Below are positions 1-5,672 of a stretch of DNA of 5,672 bases, in pieces. A model generated the notes under the pieces. The model was given only the letters and a program-made list of their open reading frames with translations. It was not told where the DNA came from and ran no database searches. Each line of letters starts with the position of its first letter. Within the stretch, counting starts at the first letter, position 1. The stretch comes from Clostridiales bacterium (GTDB lineage: Bacteria; Bacillota; Clostridia; Oscillospirales; Acutalibacteraceae): assembly GCA_012511485.1 (NCBI GenBank), contig JAAZFZ010000319.1, positions 1 through 5,672 of the forward strand, read 5' to 3'. Position numbers and translations under genes: made by a program.

Positions 1-1010
1 CATTTGTTTGTGCCTTTCCATACGCATTGGAATTTCCGCTCTTGATATTTTTGTTCCCGCCATATAGAGCGCATGTTGTCCCGTGCAAGGTCCTCACCCA
101 TCTGGTTACGGGGAAGACGGACAACAAGGCCGGATTCTTCATCGACATACCAGCGTTGTGGGAATGGTTTTTCGGGTTTTTCGGGTTCTTCGGGTTCTTC
201 GGGTTCTTCGGGTTCTTCGGGCTCTTCGGGTTCTTCGGGTTCGGGAGTAGCTTGCTGCTCTTCTTCAAGAGACTGTTCTTCATTACCTGTTATTTCAACA
301 ATATCGTCTTGCACGCTCTGAGGCTCTTGTGGAGCCGGCTCCTCGGGCTCATCGGGCTCCTGTACCTGAGCCTCGACGGCGTCCTTCATTGATTCGGCTG
401 CCGCCGGAATTTTTTCAATGAGCCTTATATGTTCATTATAGCGGTTGAGAATATCGTTCTTGAAAGCAGATACCTCATCTCTTAGCATTGAAAGCTCAAT
501 TTGCTTTGAAGTGAGCTCTTCATTGAGTGCTTTGATTTTGTCCTCAGCCTGGCTGCTGGCCTTATCAATAAGCTCCTTAGCATCAGCGGAAGCCTTAGAT
601 GCAAGCTTTTCGGCATCAGCCTCTGCCTGCGAGGTAATGGATGTCGCCTTAAAGGTTGCGTCGGCCATAAGCTTTGACGCTCCTTTTTCGGCATCTTCCT
701 TAGCATGCCTTGCCTTCTCCTCCGCAGTGGTAATAATGAAGTCTGCCTTTGATTTTGCCTCATCCTCAAGTTCGTCCGCCTTGCGTTGAGCAACAAGAAG
801 AGTTTTTTGAATAAGCTCTTCGTCCCTGCGATACTCGGCAAGCCTTTCTGCAAGCAAGCTGACTCTTTTGACCAACTCGCCGCTTTCTTTATACATTTGC
901 TCATAAGATGCAGCTACATTGGCAACGAATTCGTCAACCTCGTCCGACTTGTACACACCCCGCCCGGCAGGTTGAAAACTATATGCCCTGATTTGTGCCG
1001 GTGTCAGCAT
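1..1010 (-). CDS. divIVA: DivIVA-family cell division/polarity scaffold protein with extended coiled coil and Pro/Glu linker (3' end cut by window edge)
   Basis: Likely a membrane-associated scaffold that gathers at curved septal or polar membrane and recruits other proteins. The ATG at 1010-1008 follows GGGAGGT (1023-1017) with a 7-nt spacer. There are 336 codons in the window and no stop; the two remaining bases read TG, so a TGA just beyond the edge is possible. Visible layout: N-terminal DivIVA domain at about residues 1-60 (LTPAQI, then GRGVYKSDEVDEFV at 16-29), a long coiled coil at about 35-200 with eight 11-residue repeats at 72-159, a Pro/Glu-rich linker at about 216-282 with an EPE tandem tract at 257-280, and a C-terminal segment at 283-336 with Trp at 287, 317 and 331. 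B. subtilis DivIVA is only about 164 residues, so this one is at least twice as long. It lies 32 nt after sepF, which fits a division role. The family call rests on the N-terminus and context; the function of the tail is unknown. Confidence 0.92.
   Translation of the reverse strand, partial: MLTPAQIRAYSFQPAGRGVYKSDEVDEFVANVAASYEQMYKESGELVKRVSLLAERLAEYRRDEELIQKTLLVAQRKADELEDEAKSKADFIITTAEEKARHAKEDAEKGASKLMADATFKATSITSQAEADAEKLASKASADAKELIDKASSQAEDKIKALNEELTSKQIELSMLRDEVSAFKNDILNRYNEHIRLIEKIPAAAESMKDAVEAQVQEPDEPEEPAPQEPQSVQDDIVEITGNEEQSLEEEQQATPEPEEPEEPEEPEEPEEPEEPEKPEKPFPQRWYVDEESGLVVRLPRNQMGEDLARDNMRSIWREQKYQERKFQCVWKGTNK
171..242 (-). repeat. 9-bp in-frame tandem repeat, eight copies, encoding Glu-Pro-Glu units
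   Basis: On the plus strand the unit is TTCGGGTTC, repeated eight times without gaps; on the coding strand it reads GAACCCGAA. Six copies are identical. The copy at 216-224 has a silent change (GAG for GAA), and the copy at 171-179 turns Glu into Lys (AAA). It encodes residues 257-280 of the DivIVA-like protein, in the acidic Pro/Glu linker between the coiled coil and the C-terminal segment. Because the unit is a multiple of three, copy-number changes by slippage would keep the frame. Confidence 0.95.
534..797 (-). repeat. Eight consecutive 11-residue (hendecad) coiled-coil repeats in the DivIVA-like protein
   Basis: Residues 72-159 divide into eight units of exactly 11 residues with no insertions. 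In every unit positions 3 and 7 are Ala, and position 10 is Leu, Ile or Ala except Lys in the last. Examples are LVAQRKADELE (72-82), SQAEADAEKLA (127-137) and SKASADAKELI (138-148). The pattern is clear in the protein but degenerate in the DNA. An 11-residue period is the signature of a hendecad coiled coil, which is nearly straight or slightly right-handed. The next 11 residues (160-170) keep the spacing but have Leu instead of Ala. Confidence 0.88.
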
Positions 1011-1042
1011 TTTATGACCTCCCACATCACTTTTTTGCTATC

Positions 1043-1522
1043 TTAATCAAAATATCCTTCATTGGCCTTGCCGCCAAGTTCGTCGAGCAGTTCACCTGTT
1101 ACGGGAAAATTATGAGGAGTAACGACATATGCTCTGCCTGCAACACGCTTGACCTCACCGTGGTTTGCATAAGCAACGCCCGACAGAAAGTCGAGTATCC
1201 TAAGAGCAGCATCGTTTGTACAGGTTTCAAGGTTAAGTATGACAATCCGCTTTTCATTAAGAACATCGGCAACCTCTGCAACACCTTCAAAGCTGTCTAG
1301 CTTTTTAAACACCAGATGAGGGCGGGCTGCCGATTGCATATCGACAACCTTCATTGTGTCATTTTCATTGCGGCGGCGGGAACTGCTGTAAACATCATTG
1401 CTTTCCTGCTCAAATTCGTCATCATCTTCATATGACTCATAAGCATCTTCGGAATTCATGTCATCGAAATAATCCTCTTCAGGGACATTAACAACCTTTT
1501 TAATCTTTTCAAAAATGCCCAT
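1043..1522 (-). CDS. sepF: Cell division protein SepF (FtsZ membrane anchor/ring assembly factor)
   Basis: SepF polymerises into rings, bundles FtsZ and tethers it to the membrane, overlapping FtsA in function. The protein is 159 residues, close to the usual 150. Residues 1-13 (MGIFEKIKKVVNV) look like the amphipathic membrane-binding helix. Residues 14-57 are a very acidic, disordered-looking linker with a short SSSRRR patch at 46-51. Residues about 58-150 form the conserved SepF core, with VVDMQS (59-64), RIVILNLE (92-99), RILDFLSGVAYA (108-119) and a TP-HNFPVTGE segment (135-144). The ATG is preceded by AGGAGG (1535-1530) with a 7-nt spacer. It follows yggS by 15 nt and precedes the divIVA-like gene by 32 nt. 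This is the ylmE-sepF-...-divIVA order of Firmicutes, but nothing lies between sepF and divIVA here. The call is secure. Confidence 0.97.
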   Translation of the reverse strand: MGIFEKIKKVVNVPEEDYFDDMNSEDAYESYEDDDEFEQESNDVYSSSRRRNENDTMKVVDMQSAARPHLVFKKLDSFEGVAEVADVLNEKRIVILNLETCTNDAALRILDFLSGVAYANHGEVKRVAGRAYVVTPHNFPVTGELLDELGGKANEGYFD

Positions 1523-1537
1523 TAAATTTCCTCCTAC

Positions 1538-2254
1538 CTATCTATAATTCCTGTTGCCGAAAATTGCAGAGCCGACACGAACCATTGTAGAACCCTCCGT
1601 AACAGCCTCAACATAATCTTCGGACATTCCCATTGATAAAATGCTCATATTTACATTATCTAATTTTTTTCCCTCAATGTCAATAAACAGTTGCCTCAAA
1701 TTTGAAAAAAAAGAACGCAAACTGTCGGGATTCTCCGAAATTGGAGGAACTGTCATCATACCTTTTATTTCAATCCCCTCAAACTGAGCAATTTCAATTA
1801 CCGAATTGATTAGCCCGTCGGGTGTGAAACCGAACTTGCTCTCCTCCCCGCCTATATTGACTTCAAGGAGGATTTTCGTGGTTAGACTTTGCTTTATTGA
1901 ACACTTTGAGATTTCCTTTGCCAGGCGAACACTGTCCACTGCCTGAATCATATCAACAATGCCGATAATCTGCCTGACCTTGTTTGTCTGCAGATGACCT
2001 ATGAAATGTGCCTCGACATTTTCAAGGCTTAATTCTCCCCTTTTTGAGAGAAATTCCTGCACTCTGTTTTCACCGATAAGGTCAATACCGCACTCAATTG
2101 CTCTGTTAATGAAAACCGGCTCCACAGTTTTTGTAACGGCCATGAGCCTGACTTCCTCAGGGCTTCTGCCTGCCTTGACGGCTGCTTCAGAAATATTATA
2201 CCTAATGCGCTTAATATTTTCCCCAATGCTGTCAAGATAAGATTTTTCCGTCAT
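1538..2254 (-). CDS. yggS: YggS/YlmE family pyridoxal-5'-phosphate homeostasis protein
   Basis: A single-domain PLP-binding TIM-barrel protein (PLPBP/COG0325 family), cytosolic, with no known enzymatic turnover; it buffers free PLP and affects amino-acid and vitamin B6 balance. With the ATG at 2254-2252 it is 238 residues, against about 230-235 in the family. Visible motifs are LMAVTKT (37-43, with the expected PLP-binding lysine K42), IGENRVQE (60-67), HFIGHLQTNK (83-92), VNIGGEESKFGF, KGMMTVPP, and the C-terminal LSMGMSEDY plus a VRVGSAIFGNR phosphate-binding segment. No key residue is missing. The start overlaps the end of the upstream adaptor gene by 23 nt, and the stop is 15 nt before sepF. 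A longer form from a TTG at 2272 is possible in frame, but that codon overlaps the likely ribosome binding site. In Firmicutes this gene (ylmE) typically sits directly before sepF, as here. Confidence 0.97.
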   Translation of the reverse strand: MTEKSYLDSIGENIKRIRYNISEAAVKAGRSPEEVRLMAVTKTVEPVFINRAIECGIDLIGENRVQEFLSKRGELSLENVEAHFIGHLQTNKVRQIIGIVDMIQAVDSVRLAKEISKCSIKQSLTTKILLEVNIGGEESKFGFTPDGLINSVIEIAQFEGIEIKGMMTVPPISENPDSLRSFFSNLRQLFIDIEGKKLDNVNMSILSMGMSEDYVEAVTEGSTMVRVGSAIFGNRNYR

Positions 2255-3518
2255 ATAAGTCCTTTCCTCCAATAATTATTTCATCATACAAATCAACATA
2301 CTCATTCCTTTCATTAAGTTTCAGTGCGCTGTTAGGGGCGGCAATTACAAAGTCAGTGCCCGAATATATTATTTCAACCTTTCTGAACCGAATGATGTTG
2401 CCTAATTTTATATAAACTCCTTTATATTCCTTCTCCTGAGCTGTTGGTGCCGTTTCTACGCCTTCTTCGGGAACAACGCTCTCCTTGCTGACCCTTATCG
2501 CCTCGCTGTCAATTTTATATCCCTTTATTTCTTTCATTACAAGCTGTATTTTTTCAATTCTGAAATTAAGAACTTCGGGTGTAACATTTCTGCAGGAAAA
2601 AATGACTGCACTCTTGCCGTTCGGCGAGGTTTTTATTGATTTGACCTGTGCAGTAAAATAGCCTGCCGAGCTGTGCGGGAAAATTAATTTCATGCTTTTA
2701 CCGATTTCGAGCTGAGCCGCAGTTTTATTCTCGAGCACGACAGCTATATACCAATTGAAGCTGCTAACAAGCCTACCCAGAGTGCCTGGAGCTGTGTTTT
2801 TCTTTGTTGAAAAGGAGCTTTCAAGCTCATTATATTCGAGATTTACGGCATTTTTATAGTCAACGGCTTGTTCAAAGCCGTCCGTATTACTGACAAAATA
2901 ACCGGTAGACTGGGCAAAAATCTCCTGTGCGCTCACTGCCGAGGTGTTGAGGGTATTCAGCCTTGACCTAAGCTCGGAAATCCTGTCGCTGAAATCAATG
3001 GCTCCGTTAATGGCTATTTGCCTTGCGGTGACCGTATCCCTGAAATCCTCACTGTATTCCGAAAACCTGCCCAAATTGCCCGATTCAACGGTTTTGAGTA
3101 TATTATTAAAAACATTATAAATGTTAGCCTCAAAGCCTTCGATGTTAACAGTATTGAGGTTTTTCTGGCTATTGAGCTGAGTATATCTTTCGATGCTTTT
3201 CTCAATTTCTTTAATTTGTGCGTAGGTTGAGGCATCCTTTTGACTGCCGCAGAGAACGGCTATAGGGTCATTGACGGCTACCCTCTCCCCATCTGCGACA
3301 AGAGGCACCGCAGTACCCGAAAGCGAAGCCGTAACATATTGCTCATCGCGGATAATATAGGCTGTGGTGTCTACAGTATCTTCAAAGGTGCTAAAAAAAA
3401 TGGTGCGTGTTGAAAACGGGTCAGAGTTGGTCTTATAGACTCTGTAGCCCATTAATGAGAAAATCAAAATCCCTGCCATTGCCGAAGCCAAGTATATAAG
3501 TGTATTCTTTTTCTTCAT
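2232..3518 (-). CDS. HlyD-like membrane-anchored adaptor (membrane fusion protein family), function unknown
   Basis: A 428-residue protein with one N-terminal membrane segment (about residues 6-27, after MKKKN) and the rest predicted outside the cell. The architecture resembles HlyD/RND-type adaptor proteins. A first half-lipoyl-like segment lies at about 62-92 (LSGTAVPLVADGERVAVNDP), followed by a helical region at about 93-200 with Glu/Lys/Gln-rich heptad-like stretches. The second half-lipoyl-like segment starts at TGYFVSNTDGFE (205-216), and beta-rich barrel domains run to the end, finishing with DEIIIGGKDLYDGKIL. The ATG at 3518-3516 is preceded by GGAGG (3531-3527) with an 8-nt spacer. 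In known families such adaptors link an inner-membrane transporter to an outer component, but no ABC or RND partner is in the window. It starts 38 nt after miaA and overlaps yggS by 23 nt, so it is co-expressed with a division cluster. The family assignment is by fold pattern and C-terminal motif; the substrate and partner are unknown. Confidence 0.82.
   Translation of the reverse strand: MKKKNTLIYLASAMAGILIFSLMGYRVYKTNSDPFSTRTIFFSTFEDTVDTTAYIIRDEQYVTASLSGTAVPLVADGERVAVNDPIAVLCGSQKDASTYAQIKEIEKSIERYTQLNSQKNLNTVNIEGFEANIYNVFNNILKTVESGNLGRFSEYSEDFRDTVTARQIAINGAIDFSDRISELRSRLNTLNTSAVSAQEIFAQSTGYFVSNTDGFEQAVDYKNAVNLEYNELESSFSTKKNTAPGTLGRLVSSFNWYIAVVLENKTAAQLEIGKSMKLIFPHSSAGYFTAQVKSIKTSPNGKSAVIFSCRNVTPEVLNFRIEKIQLVMKEIKGYKIDSEAIRVSKESVVPEEGVETAPTAQEKEYKGVYIKLGNIIRFRKVEIIYSGTDFVIAAPNSALKLNERNEYVDLYDEIIIGGKDLYDGKILS
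2255..2270 (-). promoter_or_regulatory. Ribosome binding site for yggS inside the end of the adaptor gene
   Basis: The coding strand reads GGAGGAAAGGACTTAT directly before the ATG at 2254. GGAGG (2270-2266) is 11 nt from the ATG, and the second purine block AAAGGA lies closer. The same bases encode Gly-Gly-Lys-Asp near the C-terminus of the upstream adaptor protein. This favours the ATG at 2254 over the TTG at 2272 as start, and suggests translational coupling. Confidence 0.8.
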
Positions 3519-3556
3519 TTCATTTGCCTCCGTTTCTTTGAGGGTGAACGGTCGCC

Positions 3557-4510
3557 CTATAAACCCAATGTTTTATTAATAATTTTAAGAGCCACTCTAA
3601 GCACTCCTGATAAACCGTCATAATCGTCAATATATATCTTTTTCATCCGCTCGTCCTTGTTAAACCAGGTAAGCTGGCGTTTTGCATAACGCCTTGTTTC
3701 ACGCTTTAGATTTTCAATACATTCCTCAAGTGATGCATTTCCCTTAAAATACGGCTCAAGCTCCTTATATCCGATTGCCTGCCCTGCCGTTTTAATATCA
3801 CTCTGAGCCTGTAGAAAAGCTTCTGCCTCATTAAGAAGGCCTTTTTCGAGCATGATATCCACTCTTGAATCAATGCGGTCATAGAGCGTTTTTCTTTCCC
3901 TTACCGTGAGCAGAAGCATACAGGAATTATAGGGCGAGGGTTTTAGGCGGGAAAGCTCCTTCTGCTTTGACAATGTAATCCCCGAAGTATAATAAACCTC
4001 CAGCGCTCTGATTATCCTGCCAAGGTTATTGGGGTGAAGAGTATCCGCAGTTTCAGGGTCAATCTCCCTAAGCTCTGAAAGCAATGCCTCTGCGCCCTGA
4101 GCTTCGGCTTTTTTACGCAGCTTTTCACGCAGTTCATAATCGGACTGAGTTTGTGAAAACTCTACATTGTCAATGAGTGAGCTTATATAAAGACCTGTTC
4201 CGCCCGCAATTACCGGAAGTTTCCCTCTTAAAGCTATATCTTCAATGCATACCCTTGCCTGCTTGCAGTATTGAGCGACGCTGAACGGCTCTGAAGGCTC
4301 TAGAAAATCCATCATATAGTGGGATATCCCCTGCATTTCCTCTGCCGTCGGCTTTGCGGTTGCAATGAACATGCCTTTATATATCTGCATCGAATCTGCC
4401 GAAACAACCTCGCCACCCAGTGCCTTGCACAATTCAACGGCAAGGCCTGTCTTGCCAGAGGCTGTCGGGCCTGCAACCACAATAACGGGTATCTTCTTAA
4501 ACTCTGCCAA
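3557..4510 (-). CDS. miaA: tRNA dimethylallyltransferase (tRNA A37 isopentenylation)
   Basis: Transfers a dimethylallyl group from DMAPP to N6 of adenosine 37 in tRNAs reading UNN codons, the first step toward ms2i6A, which stabilises codon-anticodon pairing. The protein is 317 residues, the usual length. Visible features are the P-loop GPTASGKT (14-21), SADSMQIYKGM (37-47) carrying the expected catalytic Asp at D39, TAKPT, VIAGGTGLYI, HPNNLGRIIRALEV, and the C-terminal tRNA-binding RRYAKRQLTWF. One oddity is Phe48, where MiaA proteins usually have Asp in the GMDIGTAKP segment. The start is a TTG at 4510-4508, inside the end of mutL. It is supported by GGAG (4521-4518) with a 7-nt spacer and by the lack of any later start that would leave room for a normal N-terminus before the P-loop. 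The mutL-miaA pairing is common in bacteria. Confidence 0.98.
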   Translation of the reverse strand: MAEFKKIPVIVVAGPTASGKTGLAVELCKALGGEVVSADSMQIYKGMFIATAKPTAEEMQGISHYMMDFLEPSEPFSVAQYCKQARVCIEDIALRGKLPVIAGGTGLYISSLIDNVEFSQTQSDYELREKLRKKAEAQGAEALLSELREIDPETADTLHPNNLGRIIRALEVYYTSGITLSKQKELSRLKPSPYNSCMLLLTVRERKTLYDRIDSRVDIMLEKGLLNEAEAFLQAQSDIKTAGQAIGYKELEPYFKGNASLEECIENLKRETRRYAKRQLTWFNKDERMKKIYIDDYDGLSGVLRVALKIINKTLGL

Positions 4511-5672
4511 AGCTTTTCTCCATTTCTTTGCGCGTCATTTCAATCAAAACGGGACGGCCGTGCGGGCAGTAACGAATATCAGGCATACTTAAAAGCTTTT
4601 TGACGAAAAACTCCTGCTCATATTTTGAGGTGAAATCACCGGCTTTTATTGCCGCTCTGCAGGCAGTTGAATGATATATCCAATCAAGCTTTTCGGGCAA
4701 AAGCTCATGTCTGTTTTCGAGCAGATGGCCGGCAAGCTCCATAATCACCTGCGAAATGTCCTGACTGTCGAGTGCCATGGGGCATTCATGCACAATTACC
4801 ATGCCGGAGCCGAAATCCTGCACATCATAACCTGCATTAGTCAAGGCTTCAAGGTTTTCAAGCACTGCCGAATATTCATCCTTATTAAGTGTGACTGTCA
4901 CGGGCATTAACAAAAGCTGTGAGGAATTATCCCGCTCTTCACTCTTCAACTGCTCAAAAATAATTCGTTCATGTGCGGCATGTTTATCAATAATAAGCAT
5001 TGTCTGCCCGAACTGCGCAAGTATGTAGGTTTTGAAGGCTTCGCCAATAATTATTACATCCTCCTGCAGAGCTTCCGGCTCTGAATAATCGGCTTGTATA
5101 TCGGGTTTTTTAACGATAATTTCTTTTTCATTATTTTCGGGCATCGGCTGAGCTTTGTTAACGCCCGTATATAATGTTGACGGTTTTTCTTCACTCAACG
5201 GTTTTATTCTTGAGGAATCCCGCAGCACTGTCGTTGCTTCTCTGTGTATTGTTTCCGATTTTTTATCCGATTTGTAATTTTTGGAATTATTTATAATGTT
5301 TGCAGAAAATTCGCAAGCCTTTTGAGTGGACCAGAAATTCTCTTTTTTCTCAGGAAGCTTTGTTTGCACGGCAGTGTCAAGAACATTAAAATATTTTTTG
5401 ACTGCAGATTTTTGCAGGTCAACCTTAGGCCTATAATTCGTGCCAGTAACAGCATTTTTTACGGCATAGAAAATGGCATTAAAAATGTCCTTTTCGTTTG
5501 CAAAACGAACCTCTATTTTTGCAGGATGCACATTGACATCCACGCTCAGGGGCGAAATATCAATATTAAGAACGCAGGCAGGGAATTTGCCTGCCATTAT
5601 CGAATTCTTATATGCCTCGCTCAGAGCGGCAGCTCCCGTTCCCGTCTTTATCAGCCTTTTGTTGACAAAGAA
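4497..5672 (-). CDS. mutL: DNA mismatch repair protein MutL, endonuclease-type (5' part beyond window edge)
   Basis: MutL couples MutS mismatch recognition to strand incision and removal. The window holds the last 391 residues; roughly 230-260 N-terminal residues with the ATPase motifs are missing beyond the right edge (estimate from family length). Numbering from the edge, residues 1-80 are the end of the N-terminal transducer domain: FFVNKRLI, ALSEAYKNSIMAGKFP, and VDVNVHPAKIEVRF with its conserved Lys. Residues about 85-205 are a variable Lys/Glu/Ser-rich linker. The C-terminal dimerisation/nuclease domain starts near 210 and shows IGEAFKTYILAQF, the metal-binding DKHAAHERIIFE (229-240, fitting DxHAxxExxxxE), ACRAAIKAGD with C338, and CPHGRP (369-374). 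These make it a nicking MutL, as in bacteria without Dam-directed repair. The ATG at 5597 is internal, not the start. It overlaps miaA by 14 nt. Confidence 0.97.
   Translation of the reverse strand, partial: FFVNKRLIKTGTGAAALSEAYKNSIMAGKFPACVLNIDISPLSVDVNVHPAKIEVRFANEKDIFNAIFYAVKNAVTGTNYRPKVDLQKSAVKKYFNVLDTAVQTKLPEKKENFWSTQKACEFSANIINNSKNYKSDKKSETIHREATTVLRDSSRIKPLSEEKPSTLYTGVNKAQPMPENNEKEIIVKKPDIQADYSEPEALQEDVIIIGEAFKTYILAQFGQTMLIIDKHAAHERIIFEQLKSEERDNSSQLLLMPVTVTLNKDEYSAVLENLEALTNAGYDVQDFGSGMVIVHECPMALDSQDISQVIMELAGHLLENRHELLPEKLDWIYHSTACRAAIKAGDFTSKYEQEFFVKKLLSMPDIRYCPHGRPVLIEMTRKEMEKSFGRV
4511..4521 (-). promoter_or_regulatory. Ribosome binding site setting the TTG start of miaA
   Basis: GGAG (4521-4518) followed by a 7-nt spacer leads to the TTG at 4510-4508. 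The site lies within the last codons of mutL (Met-Glu-Lys-Ser). It supports the non-ATG start, and the 14-nt overlap with the mutL stop implies coupled translation. Confidence 0.65.

Noticed and set aside
171..242. 9-bp tandem repeat as a CRISPR array or DNA-binding iteron array
   Set aside because: The units are contiguous without spacers, in frame and inside a coding region; a protein linker repeat explains them fully.
27..392. Plus-strand open frames over the 9-bp repeat that would encode Gly-Phe-Phe or Gly-Ser-Ser repeat proteins
   Set aside because: They are antisense by-products of the repeat in the divIVA-like gene. There is no family similarity, and the minus frame is continuous with a clear DivIVA start.
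482..904. Minus-strand open frame of 140 codons inside the divIVA-like gene
   Set aside because: It is a different frame of the same strand within a well-supported coding region; the Arg/Leu/Pro-rich composition is typical of a shadow frame.
2255..2272. TTG at 2272 as the start of yggS, adding six residues
   Set aside because: The TTG overlaps the GGAGG that serves the ATG at 2254, and the extra residues are not part of the conserved family.
3519..3523. ATG at 3523-3521 as the start of the adaptor gene
   Set aside because: It is out of frame and meets a TGA after two codons, and it is only 3 nt from the GGAGG; the ATG at 3518 has the right spacing and frame.
3541..3558. Short inverted repeat (AGGGTGA / TCGCCCT) between miaA and the adaptor gene as a possible terminator
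   Set aside because: The stem is only 7 bp with a mismatch in the minus-strand RNA, and no T-run follows; it is too weak to call a terminator.
4497..5597. ATG at 5597 as a true start of a short MutL-like protein
   Set aside because: The reading frame continues upstream to the window edge with conserved MutL residues (FFVNKRLI, ALSEAYKNS), so this Met is internal.

Overview
The window looks like low-to-mid GC Firmicutes DNA, most likely class Clostridia and possibly an Oscillospirales/Ruminococcaceae-type gut bacterium. This is inferred from a SepF and a DivIVA-family division protein, a MutL with the endonuclease motif, and strong GGAGG-type ribosome binding sites. No rRNA or other taxonomic marker is present, so the placement is only a family-level guess.

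All six genes lie on the minus strand and read right to left as one compact block. In order of transcription they are: mutL (3' part only, cut by the right edge), miaA, a HlyD-like membrane-anchored adaptor protein, yggS/ylmE, sepF, and a long divIVA-like gene that reaches the left edge with no stop codon inside the window. Junctions are tight: mutL/miaA overlap by 14 nt, miaA to the adaptor is 38 nt, the adaptor/yggS overlap by 23 nt, yggS to sepF is 15 nt, and sepF to divIVA is 32 nt. I see no terminator, promoter, RNA gene, mobile element or CRISPR array, and no non-coding stretch longer than 38 nt. The simplest reading is a single operon with translational coupling at the overlaps.

Functionally the block joins two conserved neighbourhoods. 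The upstream half is the mutL-miaA pair (mismatch repair and tRNA A37 prenylation). The downstream half is a shortened ylm/division cluster (YggS PLP homeostasis, SepF as FtsZ anchor, DivIVA as curvature-sensing scaffold). The HlyD-like adaptor sits between them and is translationally tied to yggS, with no ABC transporter partner in view.

Most of the window is ordinary core genome, and I find no convincing new defence or mobile system. The most unusual part is the divIVA-like protein. It has the canonical N-terminal domain, eight consecutive 11-residue coiled-coil repeats with Ala at positions 3 and 7, a Pro/Glu linker containing a near-perfect 9-bp tandem repeat (eight copies), and then a C-terminal segment of about 55 residues with three tryptophans that I do not recognise.
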